NCBI GenBank assembly: GCA_024704765.1
Contig: JAKMXF010000110.1
Location: 186,001-250,000 of the forward strand
Length of the DNA: 64,000 nucleotides
Direction: 5' to 3'
Origin: Oopsacas minuta
Lineage: Eukaryota; Porifera; Hexactinellida; Lyssacinosida; Leucopsacidae
In this document: one piece after another, positions 31,061-40,279 of the stretch
How the letters are laid out: the number at the start of each line of letters is the position of its first letter
How positions within the stretch are numbered: the stretch's first letter is position 1
The notes under the pieces: model-generated
What the model was told of the DNA's origin: nothing
What the model saw: the letters and a program-made list of their open reading frames with translations, nothing else
Databases searched by the model: none
Translations under genes and position numbers: made by a program

Positions 31061-31624
31061 CTATTTCTGCATTTCTTCCATCATAAGCTCCTTTCTCCTC
31101 CCCCTAGCAGTTTTATGACCAGAATAGTTCAGCACTGTCTCCCTAAACCATTTGAGAGGAGAACGTGGAAAAGAATACCTCACTGGATTAGGGCCACCCC
31201 CTTTCCCTCCTTTAAAACAAAACTCAGAATTAGGAGTAGGAACCTGTCCAGGTAGGATACGACAAATACGAGTAGGAAAATCTAACTTTGATTGCATCTT
31301 CTTGAATGGGAGTGGTGGTAGGTCAGATTCTGTTTCTACGATAACACGGCCAGCTCTAACCAAGGCTGCTCGGTCTACAACCTTTCCCTTACCACCTCCC
31401 ATCCTTACACCCTTAGGCTTCTTAGTTATACCAATGAATAGTCTATTTTCATAAGGTATAAGTATCTTGTGTTTCTTCTTGAACATTGTTAATAACAGAC
31501 GTATAACTTTAACGTGTTTCTGTTTGAATAGGATAGGTTTCTCTGGTACTAGGGCCCAGTTACCGAAAATTGTTCGAGGTATGAAACTTGTGGGGAGTGG
31601 CAATCCACGGAGTTTTACCATCAT
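31061..31624 (-). CDS. MRPL16: Mitochondrial ribosomal protein L16 (uL16m)
   Basis: Intronless 187-residue ORF. The uL16 core is visible: PYENRLFIGITKKPKGVRMG then GGKGKVV, the segment that in bacterial L16 reads KKPxxVRMGKGKG, followed by a GRVIVE strand. The basic N-terminus fits mitochondrial import or the usual mitochondrial extension. The Lys/Arg-rich tail ends HKTARGRRKELMMEEMQK. Role: large-subunit protein near the peptidyl-transferase centre and tRNA path of the mitoribosome. It is shorter than human MRPL16 (251). Two consecutive Met codons begin the frame and the second could serve equally. The next gene upstream on the same strand is the ADP-ribosylglycohydrolase. Confidence 0.88.
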   Translation of the reverse strand: MMVKLRGLPLPTSFIPRTIFGNWALVPEKPILFKQKHVKVIRLLLTMFKKKHKILIPYENRLFIGITKKPKGVRMGGGKGKVVDRAALVRAGRVIVETESDLPPLPFKKMQSKLDFPTRICRILPGQVPTPNSEFCFKGGKGGGPNPVRYSFPRSPLKWFRETVLNYSGHKTARGRRKELMMEEMQK

Positions 31625-32283
31625 ACACTATGTATAGATGTAATGGATTAGCTAATAATCAAACTATCACAGTTTATATTGAATTAACTTTGAGGGTAAT
31701 GTAACGACAGATATGTACTTGCAAATAGTACTTATCGCTTATGGCCGATTGATCAAACTATCCAACCAAAGAATAGACCAATAAAATACTATAGAGGTTA
31801 ACCGAATATGGCCGAAGTGTTACGTTCGTAACGAAAAGGAACATGATAATTTACCACTTCGTTTTAACCAATTCCCACACCCAAATCGAGATTTTAACAC
31901 TTTTTGACGTCATAAAATCACATATTTTCCTGGAAGTATTCGGTAATAAAAGTATTTTCTAAGTCTGAGATATAAGTATAAGAAAATATTCTCAGTACAC
32001 CACGCACCACCACCTATACCCTGTACATTAGTCAGGGACCAAAATCTTGATTATAATTGCAAAATATAGATCCTATGGGAATGATTTTTTGGGACACTGA
32101 CTTGGGTCGTACTAAGAAAATATCATAATACACTAATATATGTAACCCTTACTCTACTCTTAAGTTGCATAGCAAACATATTTATTGGAACTACCAAAAG
32201 ATAAAAGAGAATAGTATAAATACTTTTCAAGCAAATCTAACTTATAATTCTCCTAAAACACACATCTCAATATACAAGTAGCC
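31625..32283. other. Intergenic spacer
   Basis: Upstream region of MRPL16 and downstream region of the glycohydrolase gene. No ORF or recognisable repeat. Confidence 0.5.
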
Positions 32284-33931
32284 TTATGTCGATGAAGTAT
32301 CTGGTACCAATCCGATACAATTCAGGAACATATCCACTTTATCATCTAACCATTTTATATGTGGCATTTTCTGTATCCAATCATGTGGTAGATTATCATA
32401 CCCGATCTTACAACCGATTACAGCGCCACAGACTGCACCATTGGTATCAGCATCTCCTCCCTCTCTTACTAGCTCTGTCATGAATTTAATAAAATCTTTA
32501 GCTGTTTTAACTTTACTCTTTACCCCTACAAAACCTGTACCAGCACATTTAAGAGTATAGCCAATAGCTTTAGCTTCATCTAGGTTTAATTCTCGTAATG
32601 ATGTAGCAGACATGTGAGTAATGAATTCTTTCTTTTTGTCTCCATCTTCAATTAGCTTAGCTCCTTCCTGAATACTTTTATCTATTAGACTAGATAGCTC
32701 TTCTTTGGTACAGGATAATGGAGCTGTAAGCAGCTGTGCTATCAAGGTAGTAACTGAGACACAACTAGCCGAACATCTGTGGGAGATATTATAGAGTCAA
32801 TAACATACTTTATGATTCATAATAATTATACATACCTAGGGTCAGCATGTGTAGTTAGGCTAATCTGTAATGTATTGTGTATAACACTCTCTAAGTTATT
32901 AAATGATACAAGTCCCAATACAGATGTTCTCATAACAGCTCCATTAGCTGCTAGATACTTTCCTGACTCTTCCCACACTTCACGAGCTGCTGTATGTGGT
33001 TCAGTTAGGAAATGACTATGACTTATTGTACGGTGTACTGTCATACCAATACCCAGTCCTCCCTGGTCACCTAACTCAGGAAATCCATATCGTGCCCAGT
33101 TATGTAGCTTATGTGCGAAGTTAACAGGGATTACGTTACCTCCTGACTCTATTATACCCTCCATTATAAGTAGCATCTGGTCGGTATCATCTGTCCAGTC
33201 ACCTTTCGTCCAACGGTACCTTATAATAAGTATACAACCAATTATATATAGTTCATATGTAATAGAATAATTCCTCTAATACAGCCATTTCCCTAGTGAA
33301 GCCCCAATACAAATGTTAAAACATTCTGTTGACCCCCTCCCATAGACTGCAATACAAATTTTGAGATTCTTGGACCCCCCCCCCCCCGTGGACCCCAGGT
33401 TTGGAACAGTTGCTCTCATAGTAAGTTCGGGCATTAGCAAAGGAAATTCGTCACTTACCTATGGAAGTCTAATACAATATCAGAGAACGGAATGGGACCA
33501 GGTTTAGGATATTTCTTCTTCAGCTCATCCCGACTCAAGAACTCTGTAGCTAGTCCCATAGCATCTCCCAAGGCATTACCGTATATACATCCTTTTATTC
33601 TGTCTATTATAACCTCTCTGCTAAGTCCAGGAGCCCAGTCAGGTTTAAAAAGAACCTCTGGTAGAGAGGTAGGGGGTATGGGAGGGGAATCTGTTTTGAT
33701 CTTCTTGCTCACAAGTTCTTGATCTGGAGAGGGTTCAGTAGTGGAAGGTTCCGCTAACTTAATCTCCTCGGTGACAGGGCTAGGTACTGCATGAGCATCA
33801 AGTGCATCAACTAGGACATCTGGTAGCTGAGTACCTGTTTGTTTCTGTGTATCTGTTTCTGTATCTACCTTTACTTCCTCTGTATCTAGTTTAACTTCTT
33901 TCGGTTGTGGATCAGGATCTGTAGTAGCCAT
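32284..33931 (-). CDS. ADP-ribosylglycohydrolase (ARH/DraG family)
   Basis: Three exons: 33459-33931, 32836-33219, 32284-32776, giving 449 residues. Residues 1-105 are an acidic, Pro/Thr-rich, probably disordered leader. The catalytic domain begins at DRIKGCIYGNALGDAMGLAT, the typical DraG start. Then come GDWTDDTDQML (metal-binding TDDT), NGAVMRTSVLG, and near the end GGDADTNGAVCGAVIG (second metal site DADT). These Mg-binding acidic motifs are all present, so hydrolase activity is plausible. The family removes ADP-ribose from proteins or small molecules, but which bond this member cleaves cannot be read from sequence. A hAT-like MITE sits in the first intron. Confidence 0.9.
33289..33416. 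mobile_element. hAT-like MITE with a run of 13 or more C in glycohydrolase intron
   Basis: Contains cccatagactgcaatacaaa and gtggaccccaggtttggaac as in the sister copy at 28.9 kb, plus a poly-C run starting near 33367. It lies in the 33220-33458 intron. Confidence 0.6.
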
Positions 33932-34327
33932 TATACTGTATTTGGAATACTGTGTTGATTATAAGTTATTGCAATTATTATTATAAATTACATATTTAAC
34001 ACATTTATATTTAAGCCTGATACAATATAGAATTGCATTCGACTGAAAGTGAACTCTGGAAATTAGCAATAAATATATTTAGTGAATATTCTGGCTATAT
34101 TTCTGTCTCAATGCAATTATCAGTGGAAATCTGCTATAGAGGAATATATGTAGACAAGAAATGTTGGATTGTTCTGTTACTGTATGAGGACATCATTATT
34201 TGTTAAGTCGTGAACGTAAAGTATAATTGTGAGATAAAACAAGTAAATAACCAATAGAATGATAGATGAAAGCATAATACATGAATTAATGTAGTGTGTA
34301 TTGACAATATGATACGTATAATTATTG
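33932..34327. other. Intergenic spacer
   Basis: AT-rich; nothing recognised. It should contain the promoter of the glycohydrolase gene. Confidence 0.5.
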
Positions 34328-34846
34328 TTAACTGCTCTGTCCTAGCTGCTTATATAGCGGATCATATTCCTCTTTATGCTTCAGTAAGTAAGCAGCTAAG
34401 TACTCTATCGGATCAGCTGGTCTCTCTACACATAGCGATGACATAGCTACAAAGATATGTAACTAGCATAAATTATACAATCAAAATTCCCGTTACACAA
34501 AAAACGGAAAATATCAACATACCCGCTTATATCGAAGTCTGAAATTGTACAAATATGGTCCCAAACCGTCAAAGTAACATATATTCATGGGTTACATCGA
34601 AGAAATTATCGCGGTCCGTAGAGCTTCGATATAACGGGAATTGGTTGTAGAATTTTGTCATACAGAGCTCTAGAAATTAGAATAAATATAATTACCAGTT
34701 ATGAGGATAGGTACAACAGTGCTATCAAGATATCCTCTGTTAGGAAGAGATTGCAGCTCTACTTTACTGTGCTGACGATCTTTCAAATTATTTACTTCTG
34801 AGTCTACTTGTGATAAGTGTTTCTCTTCTAACCCAGAACTATCCAT
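34328..34846 (-). CDS. DPY30: DPY30 homologue
   Basis: Two exons, 34696-34846 and 34328-34446, giving 89 residues (human DPY30 has 99). The Dpy-30 dimerisation motif is clear: ELQSLPNRGYLDSTVVPIL, ITGAMSSLCVERPADPIEYL, then AAYLLKHKEEY. The start at MDSSGLEE was chosen because the frame upstream to 34942 encodes a hydrophobic stretch unlike the family. Known role: subunit shared by COMPASS/MLL H3K4 methyltransferase complexes, docking on ASH2L; Dpy-30 domains also occur in radial-spoke proteins. A MITE occupies much of the single intron. Confidence 0.93.
34489..34650. mobile_element. MITE, 'gaaattgtacaaatatggtc' family, in DPY30 intron
   Basis: Copy with the exact core gaaattgtacaaatatggtc and ends aaattcccgttac and gatataacgggaattgg. 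It lies in the 34447-34695 intron. Confidence 0.8.
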
Positions 34847-35052
34847 CTTGATTAAAGCTAGCTTTTTCAAAATTTCACCAAGTTTAAGTATAATTAGAGA
34901 CAAGCAGAATTTGTAATTCAGATTTGACAGTTGAAATCTCAATTTAGTCTATTCTATGGACTCTTTTATCGTATTTAAATATTTTCATTATTGCTATACT
35001 ACATGAGCATCTCGAAATTTGACAAATACAAATCAAATACCACTTTAGTTAT

Positions 35053-35140
35053 CAGCGGTTCACAACCTTTTTGCCGTGGGGGCCCTTGCTGTCGTCCGTG
35101 AACCACCAAGGCGACATGAACCCAGATTTGGAATCGTTGC
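35053..35140. mobile_element. hAT-like MITE
   Basis: cagcggttcacaacc at the left and ttggaatcgttgc at the right are imperfect inverted ends. The rest of 34847-35433 is AT-rich with no gene. Confidence 0.6.
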
Positions 35141-35433
35141 TTTTGCGTTATACAAGAATTTTGACCAAAGTATAATCATGTATCCACCCCTCTCGTGTAC
35201 ATAACAACATGAGACTATATATAACCAATAAGCAAGTTAAATAACTCAATTATGGGATAGAGTAGAACACATATAATCTCAGTTATAACTAGTTGGTAGA
35301 CAGTTAAGGGAAACAGTGAGTAGCTATAATCTAGACGTAAACTATATAATATACACATACCATGGGTTCAATAGAAACCCTACAACATCTCTATGTTTAT
35401 ACAATTGATAAAACATTGCTAAATGTTGTAATA

Positions 35434-37371
35434 TTAAGTAGCAGCTGAGATACCAGTTTGTACACCAGTTATACCAGACTTGACACCTGATTTGACACCA
35501 TCTGCTACAGCTGAGCGGACTGCTTCATTAGTTGCTGCTTCGTGTATGCCTGTCTTTACAGCTGACCGGAGTGCTTCGTTAGAAGCAGCTGTTGTAAACA
35601 TTTCCTGTCTAGCAGCTGCAAGGCTAGCTCCAGATAGTCTATAGAAAATATATGTTAACAGCTGAGTTGGTAGAAAAACATATAGAGGATAACTTCCATA
35701 AACGGGAGGCCAAAACACGGAAAGTTTCCACAGGCCCAGTTTATGGGGGTTTCACTCTACTAACAACTAACCTGTAGTATCTATGGACTTTATAAACAAA
35801 GAAAGCAAGTACTCCGGCGAGTGCTAACCAAAATAGACCAAATATCAGATATACTCCTCCTAAGATAGGAAGGAATACATTGGATGTAGCCCCTCCTGAA
35901 CTGAACAGGAAAACAGCTAGATAGAGAGAAGAGGATAATATTAAGCAATAATAAGCAATAATATTGATGAAGTGTTTAATAAGATTTAAGGATCTCTATA
36001 GTGAAAAAAACTCAGGGGATATAGTAAACTCCCGTTAAATCGAAGGGATTATCGCAGTCCCTTAAGGTTCGATATAACGAGAATTGATTGTATATCCTGT
36101 CGTTATAACTTCGATTAATCGGGCCAAAATGGCGTGGACCTGAAGTGCCGATATTAACCGGATTCTACTGTAATTTCTTCCACAAGATATAAAATTAATT
36201 AATAAACTTACATAGAATAAATCCACATCCTCCTGGTATCCCAAAAGCGTGACAGATATATATTCCAAACTGAAATACACATACAAAGAAGAAACACATA
36301 AAATTCATTGAGCTATCATTCCTAAAAGCTCTGTAGAGAGGAAGATACAAACAGAAGAGAGAAGCAGGAAGGAAAAGAACCAACAGGCCTAGAGCAAGAC
36401 CAAAGTTAGCGAAGAATGTCCCTGAATTGTCACTATTCCCAACAGCTATTATAGCCACCATTCCAATAAATGATAGTAGGAAATTAATAATATATAATAC
36501 ACAATGTACTATCCACCATATCAATACACCTCTGACTAGACGCTGTTGTTCTGGAGGTATGTCTACTGAGATGTCGTGATAGAAGCATGGTTTTACTGGA
36601 CAGAACTTTGGTAGAGGAGGGAAGTTATTGGGGCGGATTGGAACATCCTAGAATGGAAAATACAAATAAATGTAGTCAAACCTGTCAATAACGGCCACTG
36701 AAGGGACTGTCAAAAGTGGCCATTATGTACAGGTGGCCGTTATATAGAGGTCGTTTTCTATTGACTTAATTTAGCTGACCGTTAAGCAAGTTCCACTGTA
36801 TTCTGAAAATATTGGAAATTGGTAAATTGTATTTACATAGCTCGTGAATATATACAGTTACAGCTAACTCCCGTCATATCGAATGCTGATATTTTGAAAT
36901 AATATGTAGGTATATTGTATAATAATTCCTGAACAATGGTCTACTTACTTGTCCTATATTTTCCTCTCTCTCCCGTATAGCTTGCTCCCTCTTAGCTAAC
37001 TCATCCTCTCTCTGTTTCAGCTCTCTCATGGCTGCAGTATTCGTATCTGAGTATGTAGGAGGCCGAGCATCACTAGTCTCTTCTCCAGGTTGTATTATAT
37101 ATTTCTTTGTCCTAAACCCGAACCAGGAGATCCCTTCTGCACCACGAGGAGGTTTGTCTACAGGTTTAGAATGAGGCTGTTGCGCATCATCAAACGGATT
37201 GTAATCGTCTAGATCTTTCTTAGGTGCCGAGGGAACCACGGGGGCAGATGGCCTGGGAGGAGGAGGAGCAATGAGAGGAGTAGAGGGACTCTCTGCTCTA
37301 ATAGCTTTACCTTTCTTCTCGTCAAATCGCTCTGTGTGTACTGGATCTGCGAATGGGTTAGAATCTGACAT
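35434..37371 (-). CDS. SCAMP: Secretory carrier-associated membrane protein
   Basis: Four exons: 36949-37371, 36212-36647, 35772-35916, 35434-35638, giving 402 residues. NPF motifs near the N-terminus (SDSNPFADP and DYNPFDD) bind EH-domain proteins in this family. A Pro-rich stretch is followed by a charged coiled coil (LKQREDELAKREQAIRERE). Then comes the SCAMP core with four membrane spans starting VRGVLIWWIVHCVLY, including the E-peptide-like CLYLPLYRAFRND between spans two and three. The C-terminal tail is Ala/Ser-rich. Role: post-Golgi recycling and exocytosis in endosome and trans-Golgi membranes. It is longer than human SCAMP1 (338), mainly in the N-terminal and tail segments. Confidence 0.93.
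36012..36174. mobile_element. MITE, 'gaaattgtacaaatatggtc' family relative, in SCAMP intron
   Basis: Left end taaactcccgttaaatcgaa, then ttcgatataacgagaattga, then a second unit with cgattaatcgggccaaaat. It is a diverged or compound copy in the 35917-36211 intron. A further fragment of the same family lies at about 36858-36895, across the edge of exon 1's intron. Confidence 0.5.
36673..36797. mobile_element. CAGT-ended MITE in SCAMP intron
   Basis: Left gtcaaacctgtcaataacgg and right gaccgttaagcaagttccac are imperfectly inverted, with an inner ggccgttat/aacggcc pairing. It lies in the 36648-36948 intron. Confidence 0.6.
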
Positions 37372-38382
37372 CGTAAATTGCTATGTAACTATAAGATAAT
37401 TCAGAAATTTGATATTTTTCCCATACATATGACTAATTGACCATGAAAACACAAACGGATGCAAGCCCCGATACAAATTAGCGTTAAAGGAGTTATGTTT
37501 CATATTTCAATTCATTATTTCCAAATTATTTCAATATAAATATCATTGAAACTCGAATCTTGATCAGATCCTTCAAATCAAAACTATTAATATAACTGAG
37601 ATTTTGCATGACGTACAGTTAAACACGTGAGTTAATATGCTGATTATCCTTAGAGCATAATTCTACACAGCTATATTACTTATTACAGCGTCATAAAATA
37701 TATGTGTTACACGCGAGTATTGTTAAAATAAATCAGAATTACATAGAATAACGTTAAGATAATATTTTCATGAGAATGAACATACTGATATGATACAATA
37801 AATATATTCTATTCCAAGATTCCTATTAATATATGTAAATCCAATAAATCGTACAAATGAATAGGGTATGCCATAGCCTACTGTTTTACAAGTATTGGAG
37901 TTATGTGTATGTATCTCAATAATTAAGGGAAATTAATCCCATAAACGTATCAATCCTCTCAACCCATTTTGAAGCTGTTTGGCTCTGATTACAAACTGGA
38001 ATTTATCCAAATAGGACCTATTCAAGATCCAATCAGTGGTCTTTTAGGAGAATTTTTCAGGGGGGGGGCAAATGCCTCCCCTAAAATCATCTAGAAAAAA
38101 CCCTGCCAATGTCAACTCAACACGTCTATCTTAGGGGAAATATGAATCAATCTCTTAGTCTATTCACATTGAAGAGTGTAATGCAGTGAATCAATAGTAT
38201 AATTGGATACTTTGGCTCGCATTACACTCGTAAATGAAAATATTCCTACTCAAAATAGAGCAACTTTGGTTAGATATAAACGGTTCATATTAAATGAGAT
38301 TCGACAGTTACACTACTTTAGAATATTCACAAATAATACATGGTATAATCCTTATAATAAAATATACACAAAAGTATAAAAG
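37372..38382. other. Intergenic region upstream of SCAMP
   Basis: About 1 kb, AT-rich, with a G9 run near 38060 and no ORF or repeat family that I recognise. Confidence 0.5.
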
Positions 38383-39180
38383 TCATTTTAACCATCCCCC
38401 TCTCTTTAAAACATAGAAAACTATAAACGGCCATACAACTAATACAGAATAAAGTAATGTTTGTAGAGAGAATATTGATACTATATTATTAGCAGCAGTT
38501 ATACTATCTTTAAGATTATTAAGACTGTTAACAATCGCAGTCATTTCTCTCTCTATGCGAGACAGCACTGAAATTAACTGAGTCAAATCGTGTACATTTT
38601 GTATGGTGGGTGGTATTGCAGGATTATTTCTTGTATCGGATAAGCTACTAGCATCTGAATTATGGTTATCAGAACTTGGTAGAGAATCGGATTGTACTTG
38701 TGAGATAGACGGTGCATGTATATGATGGAAAGTATCCTCATTTTGATTCTGATCAACTAGATTTGCGTCCCAGAAAACTTCCTTACCATCTCCTTCGTCC
38801 AATTTGCCCATGTCACTCCCCTCAATACTCGGCCCCTTTAGTTTAACTAGCATTTCATTTACTTCTTCCGTTCTATCTGGAATCTCTTCAATCATTCTAC
38901 ACAGCTCAGTGAGGTATAACTGCATAGCTCTATCTCTAGGCATTACGTTAGCACGTGTCCATGCCTCCCATTTAGCTCTAGCTACCATGTTAAAATAACT
39001 AGGAGCTGTAGTCTTATTCTCTCCTATAGTTATACGTTTATACAACCCATAGAATACAAGCTTCCTCTCGTTAGAAGGCTGTATGTGTCCGTCCTTTGGT
39101 AGAGAACGTATCCATCTAGCTGCTATGTTGAATCTGTCTTCTATGTCTCGTGGGACACTCAAGAGACTGTACTCAGCCAT
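38383..39180 (-). CDS. ACBD5: Acyl-CoA-binding domain protein, ACBD4/5-like, tail-anchored
   Basis: Intronless 265-residue ORF. The acyl-CoA-binding domain covers about residues 10-105: DIEDRFNIAARWIRSLPKDG, LVFYGLYKRITIGE, AKWEAWTRANVM. The Lys and Trp of KWEAW are hallmark ligand contacts. The linker contains KEVFWDANLVD near residues 130-142, placed like the FFAT-like motif of ACBD5 that binds the ER protein VAPB. A hydrophobic segment near 240-258 (LLYSVLVVWPFIVFYVL) followed by KRGGWLK makes it tail-anchored. By homology it would tether peroxisomes to ER and handle very-long-chain acyl-CoA. Assignment to ACBD4 versus ACBD5 is not resolved. Confidence 0.85.
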   Translation of the reverse strand: MAEYSLLSVPRDIEDRFNIAARWIRSLPKDGHIQPSNERKLVFYGLYKRITIGENKTTAPSYFNMVARAKWEAWTRANVMPRDRAMQLYLTELCRMIEEIPDRTEEVNEMLVKLKGPSIEGSDMGKLDEGDGKEVFWDANLVDQNQNEDTFHHIHAPSISQVQSDSLPSSDNHNSDASSLSDTRNNPAIPPTIQNVHDLTQLISVLSRIEREMTAIVNSLNNLKDSITAANNIVSIFSLQTLLYSVLVVWPFIVFYVLKRGGWLK

Positions 39181-39206
39181 GTACTGAGTATACCTAGCAA
39201 TTAACC

Positions 39207-39210
<4 letters not shown>

Positions 39211-39241
<31 letters not shown>
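39211..39241 (+). repeat. ATA microsatellite
   Basis: About ten uninterrupted aat/ata units just upstream of the ACBD gene start. Confidence 0.95.
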
Positions 39242-39243
<2 letters not shown>

Positions 39244-39348
39244 GGCACTATTAACTACTTAATAAACTAGTAATTTAATCTTCTACGTCACAGTATAAAC
39301 TCAATTGAACATACAATTTATCTAGACAGTCACTAGCTAATAATAGAC

Positions 39349-39804
39349 CTACAGTCTCCTTCCTCTCCTACCTCCCTTCCTTCTGGTACTATCAGAAGGT
39401 ATAGGAGTAACATCTTCTATCCTACCGATCTTCATCCCGTTCCTAGCCAGAGCCCTGAGGGCTGATTGAGCCCCTGGTCCTGGTGTTTTGGTCCTATTGC
39501 CCCCAGTAGCACGTAGCTTGATGTGTAGAGCAGTAACTCCTACTACTTTACATCTCTCTGCTACATCTTGAGCAGCTAACATAGCAGCGTAAGGAGAAGC
39601 TTCATCTCTGTCAGTCTTAACCTTCATACCGCCTGTTATTCGAGATATAGTCTCACGCCCTGATAGATCTGTTACATGGACAAATGTGTCATTGAATGAA
39701 GCAAATATGTGACATACTCCAAACACCTCTTTGCCATCTCCTCCTATTACTGCGAGCTGTGCTACCTCTTCTTGTTTCTGAGATCTGCCGGCACGTCTTG
39801 CCAT
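39349..39804 (-). CDS. RPS14: 40S ribosomal protein S14 (uS11)
   Basis: Intronless frame of 151 residues from [13 protein letters not shown], the same length as human RPS14. Signature stretches: [75 protein letters not shown] and the basic GRRGRRL end. The frame is open another 11 codons upstream (from 39837), but the family starts at this internal Met. Role: platform of the small subunit, contacting the 3' end of 18S rRNA. Confidence 0.97.
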   Translation of the reverse strand: MARRAGRSQKQEEVAQLAVIGGDGKEVFGVCHIFASFNDTFVHVTDLSGRETISRITGGMKVKTDRDEASPYAAMLAAQDVAERCKVVGVTALHIKLRATGGNRTKTPGPGAQSALRALARNGMKIGRIEDVTPIPSDSTRRKGGRRGRRL

Positions 39805-40279
39805 CAAACCGGATATCAAATATACTAGTGGTAACAAATATATGAACAGTAAACTATATATATGTAAAATACAAAGTCATATTATAGTATGGAGTGAGTA
39901 GCTGGAAACTTGTTTCAGACCCTCATTCTAAATTAAATTTGCTGGCAGACGAATATTGTCATTTTATTATTTAAAAATCTATGTGTACGCATGTAATAGG
40001 ACAACACCACATCACCAAATTGTTCTGGTTAATTACAGTGGAGTTAGCGTTAGTAGCAAATCGTATTACATAATTTCCTAGCGTGTACACTAATTTACTA
40101 TTATGCGAGCTATTTACCATACAAAATGCAATCTATTTCTATAAATAGGCGGATTTTGCTAGTGGAAGTAACAGAATAATAGATTTAATTAGCTTGAGAT
40201 AAATACAGAGTATGTAAGTCAATACAATAAAGTCCTAACATAGATTACATAAGTGACCGAGCAGCCATTATACTATCAA
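39805..40279. other. Intergenic spacer
   Basis: AT-rich gap between RPS14 and the docking-complex gene on the same strand; nothing recognised. Confidence 0.5.

Noticed and set aside
34847-34942. Upstream extension of the DPY30 frame
   Set aside because: Encodes a hydrophobic stretch absent from the family; the internal MDSSGLEE start gives the expected length.
39805-39837. N-terminal extension of RPS14
   Set aside because: The frame is open, but starting at MARRAGRS gives exactly the family length.
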